Shown here piece by piece: positions 7,912 through 15,881 of a DNA stretch of 64,000 nt. Made by a program: the position numbers and the translations under genes. Position 1 is the stretch's first letter. Every line of letters begins with the position of its first letter. This DNA comes from Streptomyces sp. TBY4 (GTDB lineage: Bacteria > Actinomycetota > Actinomycetes > Streptomycetales > Streptomycetaceae), in assembly GCF_024213195.1 (NCBI RefSeq), contig NZ_JANAVF010000010.1:1-64000 (forward strand). Direction: 5' to 3'. Under the pieces are notes generated by a model. That model saw nothing but the letters and a program-made list of their open reading frames with translations. It had not been told where the DNA came from and made no database searches.

Positions 7912-8106
7912 TCAGGAGGCCGGCCCGGTGCGGAGCCGCCGCACGTCCCGCACGAGCGTGTACGAAGCACTGAGGAAGATCAGGGCTCCGGCCACGAGCC
8001 AGAGGACCGACTCCCCGGACCGGTAGTCACGAACGGCGAGGGCGAGCAGCATCACGCTGACGAGGAAGCCGAAGGCCGAGATCAGAGCACTGATGCGGTG
8101 AGTCAC
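7912..8106 (-). CDS. Small two-helix membrane protein
   Basis: The 64-residue frame from GTG 8106 has two hydrophobic segments (ISALISAFGFLVSVMLLALAV and VLWLVAGALIFLSASYTLV, joined by RDYRSGES) and a basic C-terminus (RDVRRLRTG). The topology is that of a small inner-membrane hairpin protein. No clear Shine-Dalgarno sequence is seen, so the start is uncertain. It lies 45 bases downstream of the ATP-grasp pair on the same strand and could be the tail of that operon. No family is recognised. Confidence 0.5.
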   Translation of the reverse strand: MTHRISALISAFGFLVSVMLLALAVRDYRSGESVLWLVAGALIFLSASYTLVRDVRRLRTGPAS

Positions 8107-8151
8107 ACGGACATCATCAACGACGACCCCGGCCGGCGGAAGTGATGCGGC

Positions 8152-8952
8152 CTAGCCCTTGGCGCGGCTCAGGGTCAGGGCCGCCAGGGCTTCGGGGGCG
8201 CCCGGCTGGTCGCGGATGCCGGGGAAGGCGTTCACGTCCACGATCAGGGGGGAACCGTCGGCCGTGGCGATGATGTCCACGCCGTAGACGTCCAGGGAGT
8301 AGAGCTCGCCGACCCGGCGGGTCAGGTCGGCCCAGCCCTCCGGGAGCCGGGGCAGGGGAAGGGTCGGGCCGCGGCCCTCCGGGGAGAGCTCCGATCGGCG
8401 CAGGGCCGCGAAGACGCGGTCCCCGATCGCCCAGAGCTTGTGGTCCCAGCCGCTGTTCGGGGCGAAGTCCTGCACCACCACCGGCTCGTCGGGCCAGTCG
8501 CGGGCCAGCTGTCCCAGGCGCACGGGGTCGTCGACCCGGGCCACGAGGTCCTCGCGGCGGCTGTGGCGGCTCTTGACGACGACGGGGGAGCCGAGCGACA
8601 CCCCGGCCGCCCACGGCGCCAGCGCGCCGACGGTACGGGTTCCCGCGAACGGCAGCCCGGCCCGGACCGCCAGCTCCGCCATCAGGGTGCGGTCCTGGCA
8701 GAGCGCGGTCGCCGCGGCGGAGTTGACCACCGGCGCCCCGAGCCGCTCCAGGCGCCGGGCCAGCTCCAGCCCGGGCGGGGTGTGTGCCTTGAGCAGGTAC
8801 ACGTCGGCCGGAGTCCCGCGGGGCGCCTGCGGATCCCCGTCCGGTGAGCCGGGATCCAGCAGTTCCACCCCGTGCCCGGCGGACCGCAGGAGTCCGGCCA
8901 CCGCGGAGAGCAGCGGATGCCCGGGCTTGTCCGTGATCAGGCCGACCCTCAT
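8152..8952 (-). CDS. ATP-grasp ligase B (RimK-like)
   Basis: The 266-aa product is an ATP-grasp protein, a family that activates a carboxylate as acyl phosphate and joins it to an amine or thiol. An N-terminal pre-ATP-grasp domain (MRVGLITDKPGHPLL) is followed by ATP-binding strands (SPVVVKSRHS, EPVVVQDFAPNSGWDHKLWAIG) and the metal-binding end GVDIIATADGSPLIVDVNAFPGI. It starts inside the stop of the upstream ATP-grasp gene (ATGA overlap), so the two are translationally coupled. Substrates are unknown. Both are compact enzymes without an amidotransferase or transporter nearby. Confidence 0.85.
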   Translation of the reverse strand: MRVGLITDKPGHPLLSAVAGLLRSAGHGVELLDPGSPDGDPQAPRGTPADVYLLKAHTPPGLELARRLERLGAPVVNSAAATALCQDRTLMAELAVRAGLPFAGTRTVGALAPWAAGVSLGSPVVVKSRHSRREDLVARVDDPVRLGQLARDWPDEPVVVQDFAPNSGWDHKLWAIGDRVFAALRRSELSPEGRGPTLPLPRLPEGWADLTRRVGELYSLDVYGVDIIATADGSPLIVDVNAFPGIRDQPGAPEALAALTLSRAKG

Positions 8953-9956
8953 ACGGCCTCTCCCGTGGCGGCGGCCGGGATGACGGCAGGAGTGCCGGCC
9001 GGGGCGGCGGCAGGGTCGGCACCCGTGGGGACGGTCGCGACGGGGGCGGCCACCGTGGCCGCGGTGGTCTGGAGGGGGATCGACACGGGCGGTCCGGCCG
9101 TCGGGCGCCGGAGGGCGGGCCCGGCTCCGGCCCCGGGCCGCGAACCGGTGCCCCGCGCGAGGTCCAGTACCGCGCGGGCCACCCGGTCCACCGCGTCCGG
9201 GACCTGACGGAAGCTCGGGAAGTCGTTCACGTCCACGACCACCGGCCCGTCGGGGCCCAGCAGGATGTCCACCCCGTACAGGTCGAGCCCGTACACCTCG
9301 CCGACCCGCGCGCCGATCTCCGCGATCTCCGCGGACAGCGGGACCAGGCGCTCCGGTACGGAGGCGTCCGGGTGCAGGGGGGAGCGGCGCTCGGTGGCGA
9401 ACAGCTCCCCGCCGACCGCGTACACCTTGAGGTCGGTGCCCGGGTTGGGGACATAGGGCTGGGCGACGAGCATGCCCTCGCCGGCCAGTGCGGGGAGCAT
9501 CGCGGCGAGCCGCTCCGGCGAGGAGACCAGGTGCACGGCCCGGCCGGAGCTGCCGTCGGCGGGTTTGACGACGAGCGGGTACTCGGACGCCGGGATCTGC
9601 GCCAGCAGCTCCGGCCGGGCCGCCGCGTAGGTCGGCGGCAGTGGCAGTCCCCGGCCGCGCCCGAGGGCGGCGGCCAGCGCCTTGTCCCGGACGCCCCGGA
9701 TCGCGCGGGCGTCGTTGACGGTGGTCGCCCCGGCCGCGGCGGCGGCTTCGAGAAGGGTCAGCCCGGGCCCGCCGGACACCGTCTTGAGGACCCATGCGTC
9801 ATGGGCGCCGGCGTCCACCGCCTCGCCCATGCGCAGCAGCGAACCGCCGGGCCGCAGCACTTCCACCCGGTGGCCCCAGGCCTTCAGCCGGCCGACCACC
9901 TCGTTCGGCATGCCGTCGTGGCGGTAGTGCTCCTCCACCAGGAAGCAGAGCCTCAT
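8949..9956 (-). CDS. ATP-grasp ligase A (RimK-like) with Ala/Pro-rich tail
   Basis: The 335-aa product has the same fold as its downstream partner. It begins MRLCFLVEEHYRHDG, with ATP-binding segments YPLVVKPADGSSG and MLVAQPYVPNPGTDLKVYAVG and the metal-binding end GVDILLGPDGPVVVDVNDFPSF. The last 65 or so residues are low-complexity Ala/Pro/Thr and look disordered. The two ligases are clearly homologous (shared GVDI...VDVN.FP motif), suggesting tandem duplication and two successive ligations on one substrate. ATG 9956 was chosen because family members start at this position; an upstream extension of 23 residues is possible but looks non-coding. Confidence 0.85.
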   Translation of the reverse strand: MRLCFLVEEHYRHDGMPNEVVGRLKAWGHRVEVLRPGGSLLRMGEAVDAGAHDAWVLKTVSGGPGLTLLEAAAAAGATTVNDARAIRGVRDKALAAALGRGRGLPLPPTYAAARPELLAQIPASEYPLVVKPADGSSGRAVHLVSSPERLAAMLPALAGEGMLVAQPYVPNPGTDLKVYAVGGELFATERRSPLHPDASVPERLVPLSAEIAEIGARVGEVYGLDLYGVDILLGPDGPVVVDVNDFPSFRQVPDAVDRVARAVLDLARGTGSRPGAGAGPALRRPTAGPPVSIPLQTTAATVAAPVATVPTGADPAAAPAGTPAVIPAAATGEAV

Positions 9957-10004
9957 GGACCTTCCCCATATTCCCCGGACGTCCGCCGATCCCGTCCGGC
10001 GAGT

Positions 10005-10016
10005 TGTGACGTCACA
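10005..10016. promoter_or_regulatory. Palindrome TGTGACGTCACA in the ligase/conservon divergent region
   Basis: A perfect 12-bp palindrome lies 49 bases upstream of ATP-grasp A. The 286-base region 9957-10242 also contains TATAGT at 10179-10184, facing the conservon, which could be its -10 element; no good -35 is visible. Otherwise this intergenic region shows no gene. Confidence 0.45.
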
Positions 10017-10242
10017 GGATGTCATGGCCGCAATGTGACGATCGGTCCGGCTGCGGAGGGAGGCGTGCGCCGGGCGGAGCGATTCTTCTTTTCTTCAAAA
10101 GGTCACAGAAGGCCTCTTACCGGTCGAGGTTGACTGGAAAACTTGTCAGAGGCTGCCCAAAACGATCAACAACTCTCCTATAGTGATGCCTCGTTGCCAG
10201 GAACCTTCTCCTCCATTTACGCCCGGTATGAGGCTTTGATTG

Positions 10243-11934
10243 ATGACGGCGTCGCCCTCCCCCCTTCGCCCCTCCGCGCTGGCCCTGCTGATCACCGCAG
10301 TGGCCGGTGGCGCGCTCACCACGGCGGCGGTGGCCGCGGCCCCGGCGTCCATCGCCACCGCCCTCGGGTGGTTCTCCGGCGCGGGCGTCATGCTGCTCGC
10401 GGTGTCGGCCTTCGCCGTGACCTGGAGCACGCGCACCGCCCGGATCCAGCGCGCCCGGATCTCCGGCCTGAGCTCCGAACTGGCCGCCAGTGACGGGCAC
10501 ATCGCCCGGCTCATCAGCGACGCCACCCGTGACGCCGCCGCGTACACCGCCGAACGCGCCCGCCTCACCGGCGAGCACACCGCCGTACTGGAGCGGCTGA
10601 CGGCCGACCACGCCGCCGAGCTGGAACACCTGGCGGCCGCGCACTCCGCCGAGCTCGACGGACTGGCCGCCGCCCAGAACGCCTCCCGCGAGCGGCTCGG
10701 CGGAGAGCTGCGCCGCGCCGAGTCGGGCCGGGCCGCCGCCATGGCCGCGGCCGCCAACGCCGCCGGACGGATGCAGGCCCTGGCGACGGGGATGCTCGCC
10801 GACCTGCGCGACATGGAGCACCGGCACGCCGACGAGGACGTCCTCGGAGACCTGCTCCACCTCGACCACCGCACCGCCCAGGCCGGCCGGCTCGCCGACT
10901 CCATCGCCGTGCTCACCGGGGCCCGTTCGGGCCGCCGCTGGGCGAAGCCGATCGTCATGGAGTCGATCCTGCGCGGCGCCATGGGCCGCATCGGCGGCTA
11001 CCAGCGGGTCAGGCTCCACTCCACCAGCGACGCCGCCGTCGCCGGACACGCGGCCGAGGGCGTCATGCACGCGCTCGCCGAACTCCTCGACAACGCGGCC
11101 AACTTCTCCCCGCCGACCGCCGAAGTCCACGTCTACGTGGAGGAGGTGCCGTCCGGGATCGTCATCACCGTCGAGGACAGCGGCCTCGTCATGAGCGAGG
11201 TCCAGCTCCGCCGTGCCGAACAGGCCGTCACCGCCGCCTCCCTGGACCTGGCCGGACTTTCCGGGACCCGGCTCGGCCTCGCCGTCGTCGGCCGGCTCGC
11301 CCGCAAGCACGGACTGACCGTCTCCTTCCGGCCCTCCGCCCGCGGCGGTACGGGCGCCCTGATGATGCTCCCGCAGGAGCTGATCAGCCGCACGCCCGCC
11401 GAAGCCCCCGCCGCGCCGCTCGCCGTGCCGGCGCAGCCGTCCGCCCCGGCCGCGCCGCGGACTCCCGCCGCCCCCGCAGCTCCCGCCGGGGCCGGGCCCG
11501 AGCCCGAGGCCGTCCACGACACCGCCGCCGGCCGGGACGACGCCGTCCGCGCGCAGGACCGTACGTCCGTGGACCGCGGGACCGGCGCCCCGGGCGAACC
11601 GGGCACCGGGGCGGCGGACTCCGCCTCGTCCGACACCGGCGAACACCCGCACTTCGGCGACAGCGGCCTGCCCCAGCGCCGCCGCGGCCGGACCATGGCG
11701 GCGGCCCACCCCGAGGGCACCGACGGCCCGGGCGGCGTTCCCCGTACCGCCCCGGCCACGGACACCGCCGCAGCCGCCGCGCCCGGCGGGGCCTCCCGGT
11801 CGGCCACCCGCTTCGGCAGCTTCCGCCAGGCCGTCCGCGGCGCCGCGGGCCAGGGCACCGCGGGACCGGGCGCCCCCGGTGCGGAACAGCAGCCCGCGCA
11901 CACCCCAGACTCGGAAGGCAACACGCGATCATGA
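10243..11934 (+). CDS. cvnA: Conservon CvnA sensor histidine kinase-like protein
   Basis: The product has 563 residues. CvnA is a membrane-associated kinase-like protein that acts with a CvnB/C/D G-protein complex in Streptomyces development. Two N-terminal membrane helices (about 10-65) lead into a long Ala/Glu-rich coiled coil (70-180), a dimerisation region, and a HATPase domain (LAELLDNAANFSPPTAEV, then VEDSGLVM and LGLAVVGRLARKHG). The C-terminal 180 residues are disordered Pro/Ala-rich. The phospho-acceptor region reads LLHLDHRTAQAGRLAD. ATG 10243 directly follows an in-frame TTG. The next gene starts within its stop codon (ATGA). Confidence 0.92.
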   Translation: MTASPSPLRPSALALLITAVAGGALTTAAVAAAPASIATALGWFSGAGVMLLAVSAFAVTWSTRTARIQRARISGLSSELAASDGHIARLISDATRDAAAYTAERARLTGEHTAVLERLTADHAAELEHLAAAHSAELDGLAAAQNASRERLGGELRRAESGRAAAMAAAANAAGRMQALATGMLADLRDMEHRHADEDVLGDLLHLDHRTAQAGRLADSIAVLTGARSGRRWAKPIVMESILRGAMGRIGGYQRVRLHSTSDAAVAGHAAEGVMHALAELLDNAANFSPPTAEVHVYVEEVPSGIVITVEDSGLVMSEVQLRRAEQAVTAASLDLAGLSGTRLGLAVVGRLARKHGLTVSFRPSARGGTGALMMLPQELISRTPAEAPAAPLAVPAQPSAPAAPRTPAAPAAPAGAGPEPEAVHDTAAGRDDAVRAQDRTSVDRGTGAPGEPGTGAADSASSDTGEHPHFGDSGLPQRRRGRTMAAAHPEGTDGPGGVPRTAPATDTAAAAAPGGASRSATRFGSFRQAVRGAAGQGTAGPGAPGAEQQPAHTPDSEGNTRS

Positions 11935-12332
11935 CCGGCTTCACCACCGACGAGACGCTCAACTGGCTCCTGGAAGGCCTGCTGGAGCGCACACCGGGGG
12001 CCCGCCACGCCCTCGTGCTCTCCCGCGACGGCCTCAAGCTGTGCCGTACGCCCGAGCTCTCCGTCGACCAGGCCGACCAGCTCGCCGCGATCGCCGCCGG
12101 CATCCAGAGCCTGTCCCACGGGGCGTCCATCGAGTTCGGCGACGGCACGGGCGGAGTCCGCTCGGCCATGACCGAGTTCTACGGCGGGATCCTGTTCATC
12201 GTCGAGGCGGGCGAGGGGGCGCACCTCGCGCTCGTCGCGGGCGAGGACGCCGACGCCGGACTCGTCGGCCACAACATGTCCGAACTGGTCGAGCAGCTCG
12301 GCGAACACCTCATCGCCAGGCCCCGGGGATGA
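11931..12332 (+). CDS. cvnB: Conservon CvnB, roadblock/LC7 protein
   Basis: This 133-aa roadblock/LC7-domain protein (NWLLEGLLERTPGARHALVLSRDGLKL) is of the MglB type, which controls small Ras-like GTPases. In conservons it is thought to regulate CvnD. It overlaps cvnA by four bases (ATGA) and cvnC by four bases, so all are translationally coupled. It has no signal peptide and should be at the inner membrane face with CvnA. Length is normal for the family. Confidence 0.93.
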   Translation: MTGFTTDETLNWLLEGLLERTPGARHALVLSRDGLKLCRTPELSVDQADQLAAIAAGIQSLSHGASIEFGDGTGGVRSAMTEFYGGILFIVEAGEGAHLALVAGEDADAGLVGHNMSELVEQLGEHLIARPRG

Positions 12333-12691
12333 GCCGGCCCCGGCCGGGCCGGGACGACTCACCGGACCGGCTCTACACCCTCACCGGTGGCCGCAGCCGC
12401 TCCGGCTCCGACGTGTTCGACCTGGTCACCCTGGTCGTCGCCGAAAGCGGTCCGGTGCCGGGCATGCAGTCCGAGCACGCGGCGATCCTGCGGATGTGCC
12501 AGTTCCCGACGGCCGTCGTGGAGATCGCGGCCGAGCTCGGACTGCCGGTCTCGATCGTACGGATCCTGCTGGCCGACCTGCTCGCCACCGGACGGATCCG
12601 CGCCCGGCACCCCCGTACGGCGAACTCCGCGTACAGCTTCACCGACCCCGACATCCTGGAGCAGGTGCTCGTTGCACTCCGCAATCTCTGA
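12329..12691 (+). CDS. cvnC: Conservon CvnC, DUF742 protein
   Basis: The 120-aa DUF742 protein contains RLYTLTGGRSRS near the start and a winged-helix-like body (FPTAVVEIAAELGLPVSIVRILLADLLATGRIRAR). In conservons CvnC is part of the CvnA-B-C-D complex; its biochemical role is not established. It starts with ATG inside the cvnB stop codon. cvnD begins about 20 bases before its end in another frame. Confidence 0.92.
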   Translation: MSRPRPGRDDSPDRLYTLTGGRSRSGSDVFDLVTLVVAESGPVPGMQSEHAAILRMCQFPTAVVEIAAELGLPVSIVRILLADLLATGRIRARHPRTANSAYSFTDPDILEQVLVALRNL

Positions 12692-13322
12692 CCGCCAGGC
12701 ACTGCGCAGCACGGCCGACAACGGGCTGAAGATCGTCATCGTGGGCGGCTTCGGCGTCGGCAAGACCACGATGGTCCGCTCGGTCAGCGAGATCCGCCCG
12801 CTGAACACCGAAGAGACCATGACCAAGGCCGGCGAGGCCGTGGACGACACCGACGGGATCGCCGCGAAGAGCGCCACCACCGTGGCCTTCGACTTCGGGC
12901 GCATCACCCTGGACGCCCGCAACGTGCTCTACCTGTTCGGCGCCCCCGGCCAGGAGCGGTTCTGGTTCCTGTGGGACCGGCTCTTCTCCGGCACTCTCGG
13001 CGCCGTCGTCCTCGTCGACACCCGGCGCCTGGCGGACTCCTGGTACGCCATCGACCGGCTCGAGCACCACGGCACGCCCTTCGTCGTGGCCTGCAACGAC
13101 TTCGGCGGCCCCGCGCACACCCCGGAGCAGATCCGCGCCGCCCTGGACCTGCCGGACGCCGTTCCGCTGGTGTTCTGCGACGCCCGCTCCCGGGAGTCCA
13201 GCAAGCAGGTCCTGATCTCCCTCGTCCAGCACCTCCAGCACCTCCAGACGGCCGTACCGGCCGGCACCCGTCCGAGCGCCCCGCCGAGCCCCCTGTCCCA
13301 GACCCCGGAGCCCACCCCGTGA
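12672..13322 (+). CDS. cvnD: Conservon CvnD, Ras-like GTPase
   Basis: The 216-aa protein is an ATP/GTP-binding GTPase of the conservon family. The P-loop is IVGGFGVGKTTMV, the switch region YLFGAPGQERFWFLW matches DxxGQ-like motifs, and the base-specificity motif ACNDF stands where NKxD is usual. The only start codon that fits before SAISDRQAL is TTG 12672, with GGAG 11 bases upstream; this gives a 20-base overlap with cvnC. The C-terminal 20 residues are Pro-rich. It should cycle between nucleotide states under CvnB control and signal to the P450 partners downstream. Confidence 0.88.
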   Translation: MHSAISDRQALRSTADNGLKIVIVGGFGVGKTTMVRSVSEIRPLNTEETMTKAGEAVDDTDGIAAKSATTVAFDFGRITLDARNVLYLFGAPGQERFWFLWDRLFSGTLGAVVLVDTRRLADSWYAIDRLEHHGTPFVVACNDFGGPAHTPEQIRAALDLPDAVPLVFCDARSRESSKQVLISLVQHLQHLQTAVPAGTRPSAPPSPLSQTPEPTP

Positions 13323-14557
13323 CCTGCCCCGCCGCCCCCGAGCACCAGCCCGTCTACCTCGGCGGCCCCCGGTTCCAGACCGACCCCGCCGAGCTGTACC
13401 GCGAGATGCGCCGCGACCACGGCGCCGTCGCCCCGGTCGTCCTCGACGGAGACGTACCGGCCTGGCTGGTCCTCGGCTACCGCGAACTGCACCAGGTCAC
13501 CAGCGACCCCGTGCTCTTCTCCCGGGACTCCGAGCTGTGGAACCAGTGGGACCGCATCCCCGCCGACTGGCCGCTGCTCCCGATGATCGGCCGCCGCCAG
13601 CCGTCGATCCTCTACACCGTCGGCGAACGCCACCGCGAGCGGGCCGCCGTCATCTCCGAGGCCCTCGAAGCCGTCGACCCCTTCGAACTCAAGGGGCACG
13701 CCGAGCGGTTCGCCGACGAACTGATCGACGGCCTGTGCGGCAAGGGCTCCTGCGACATCGTCGGGGAGTACGCCATGCTGCTCCCGCTGCGCGTCCTGGC
13801 CCGGCTCTACGGCTTCTCCGACGGGCAGGGCCCCGGCCTCGTCCACGCCATGAACGAGATGATCAACGGCCGTGAGGGCGCCCTGGAGGGCCAGCGCCAC
13901 CTCGCCGAGTCGATGTTCGCGCTGCTCTCCGCGAAACTCTCCGAGCCCGGACCCGACGTGGTCTCCCGGATGCTCGCCAACCGGACCGGCTTCACCGTGG
14001 AAGAGGTCGCCCAGGACCTGATGGTCATGATGGCCGCGGGCCACCAGCCCACCGCCGACTGGATCGGCAACTCCCTGCGCCTCATGCTCACCGACGACCG
14101 CTTCGCCGCCTCCCTCGCGGGCGGCCGGCACAGCGTCGGCGAGGCCATGAACGAGGTCCTGTGGGAGGACACCCCCACCCAGAACGTGGCCGGCCGCTGG
14201 ACCTCCCGCGACACCCACCTGGGCGGACAGCGCATCGCCGCCGGCGACCTCGTCCTGCTCGGCATCGGCGCCGCCAACGCGGACCCGCACGTGCGCACCG
14301 ACGCCGGAGAGCTGACCGGCGGCAACAACGCCTTCTTCTCCTTCGGGCACGGCGAACACCGCTGCCCCTTCCCCGCCCAGGAGGTCGCCGAGGTCATCGC
14401 GCGCACCGGCATCGAGGTGCTCCTCGACCGGCTGCCCGACGTGGACCTCGCCGTCCCCGCGGGCGACCTGGCCCGCCGCCCCTCGCCCTGGCTGCGCGGC
14501 CTCACCGCCCTTCCCGTGACCTACACCCCGACCCCCGCCCTTGGAGCCACCCGATGA
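13319..14557 (+). CDS. cvnE: Conservon-associated cytochrome P450 CvnE (degenerate ExxR motif)
   Basis: The 412-aa product is a P450 by overall pattern: I-helix MMAAGHQPTADW and heme-binding loop FFSFGHGEHRCPFPA with the Cys ligand present. Two canonical features are altered. The K-helix ExxR motif reads EVLW in NEVLWEDTP, lacking Arg, and the residue two after the heme Cys is Phe rather than Gly. It may therefore act as a heme-binding sensor or partner rather than an ordinary monooxygenase; that is inference. It overlaps cvnD (GTGA) and cvnF (ATGA). Length is normal. Confidence 0.88.
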   Translation: MTCPAAPEHQPVYLGGPRFQTDPAELYREMRRDHGAVAPVVLDGDVPAWLVLGYRELHQVTSDPVLFSRDSELWNQWDRIPADWPLLPMIGRRQPSILYTVGERHRERAAVISEALEAVDPFELKGHAERFADELIDGLCGKGSCDIVGEYAMLLPLRVLARLYGFSDGQGPGLVHAMNEMINGREGALEGQRHLAESMFALLSAKLSEPGPDVVSRMLANRTGFTVEEVAQDLMVMMAAGHQPTADWIGNSLRLMLTDDRFAASLAGGRHSVGEAMNEVLWEDTPTQNVAGRWTSRDTHLGGQRIAAGDLVLLGIGAANADPHVRTDAGELTGGNNAFFSFGHGEHRCPFPAQEVAEVIARTGIEVLLDRLPDVDLAVPAGDLARRPSPWLRGLTALPVTYTPTPALGATR

Positions 14558-15789
14558 CGTGCCCGATCGACCACACCGGCCCCGAGGCCATCGTCCTGGA
14601 CCCCTTCGTCGCCGACCTCCAGGCCGAGAGCGCCGCGCTGCGCGCCGCCGGCCCGCTGGTACGGGTGGTCCTCCCCGGTGACGTGACCGTGTACGCCGTC
14701 ACGCACCACGCCGAGGCCCGCAAGCTGCTCACCGACCCCCGGATCGTCAAGGACATCGACGTCTGGGGCGCCTGGCAGCGCGGCGAGATCCCGATGGACT
14801 GGCCGCTGATCGGCCTCGCCAACCCGGGCCGCTCCATGCTCACCGTGGACGGCGAGGACCACCGCCGGCTGCGCACCCTGGTCGCGCAGGCCCTGACCGT
14901 ACGGCGGGTCGAGAAGCTGCGCGCCGGCATCGAGGCGCTCACCACCGGCATGCTGGACAAGCTGGCCGGGCTGCCGGCCGGTGAGACGGTGGACCTCAAG
15001 GCGCAGTTCGCGTACCCGCTGCCGATGAACGTCATCAGCGACCTGATGGGCGTGGACGCCGAGGAACACCCGCGGCTGAAGGCCCTGTTCGAGAAGTTCT
15101 TCTCCACGCAGACGCTGCCCGAGGAGGTGCCGCAGATGATGGCGGACCTCGGCGCGCTGTTCTCCCGCATCGTCGAGTCCAAGCGCGAGAACCCCGGCGA
15201 CGACCTCACCAGCGCCCTCATCGAGGCCTCGGAGGACGGCGACCACCTCACCACCGAGGAGATCACCAACACCCTCCAGCTGATCGTCGCCGCCGGCCAC
15301 GAGACCACGATCAGCCTGATCGTCAACGCGGTCGTCGCCCTGGAGACCCACCCCGAGCAGCGCGACCTCGTGCTCAAGGGTGAGGTCTCCTGGGAGAACG
15401 TCATCGAGGAGACCCTGCGCTGGTCCAGCCCCACCTCGCACGTCCTGATCCGCTTCGCCACCGAGGACGTGGAGGTCGGTGACCGGATCCTGCCCAAGGG
15501 CGAGGGCCTGATCGTCGCCTTCGGCGCGCTCGGCCGCGACGAGGCCCAGTTCGGCGAGACGGCGGGGGAGTTCGACGCCGCCCGCACCCCGAACCGGCAC
15601 ATCTCCTTCGGCCACGGCCCCCACGTCTGCCCCGGCGCGGCCCTCTCCCGCCTGGAGGCCCTGGTTGCCCTCCCGGCCCTCTACGCCCGCTTCCCGAACC
15701 TCACGCTGGCGGTGGCCCCGAGCGAGCTCCGCAACAAGCCGATCCTCACCCAGAACGACCTGTTCGACCTCCCGGTCCGCCTGGCCTGA
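14554..15789 (+). CDS. cvnF: Conservon-associated cytochrome P450 CvnF
   Basis: This 411-aa P450 carries every standard motif: I-helix VAAGHETT, K-helix EETLR, meander region, and heme loop FGHGPHVCPGAAL. It should hydroxylate or epoxidise a small substrate using electrons from a ferredoxin, which is not encoded nearby. It is the last gene of the six-gene unit and is followed by a strong terminator. The pair of canonical and degenerate P450s behind one GTPase recalls the cvn9 (rar) type of conservon. Confidence 0.9.
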   Translation: MTCPIDHTGPEAIVLDPFVADLQAESAALRAAGPLVRVVLPGDVTVYAVTHHAEARKLLTDPRIVKDIDVWGAWQRGEIPMDWPLIGLANPGRSMLTVDGEDHRRLRTLVAQALTVRRVEKLRAGIEALTTGMLDKLAGLPAGETVDLKAQFAYPLPMNVISDLMGVDAEEHPRLKALFEKFFSTQTLPEEVPQMMADLGALFSRIVESKRENPGDDLTSALIEASEDGDHLTTEEITNTLQLIVAAGHETTISLIVNAVVALETHPEQRDLVLKGEVSWENVIEETLRWSSPTSHVLIRFATEDVEVGDRILPKGEGLIVAFGALGRDEAQFGETAGEFDAARTPNRHISFGHGPHVCPGAALSRLEALVALPALYARFPNLTLAVAPSELRNKPILTQNDLFDLPVRLA

Positions 15790-15794
15790 GGTGC

Positions 15795-15840
15795 GCTGCC
15801 CCGCCCCCTCCGCTGAACAGGGGTCGGGGCAGCGGCTTTT
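15795..15840 (+). terminator. Rho-independent terminator of the conservon operon
   Basis: GCTGCCCCG... pairs with ...CGGGGCAGC, with a further CCCCT/AGGGG stem, and GGCTTTT follows directly. It lies six bases after the cvnF stop. Confidence 0.8.
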
Positions 15841-15881
15841 AATCGGATGTGCTGATCGGCCGCGGTTGTTAGGTTCTGTGT

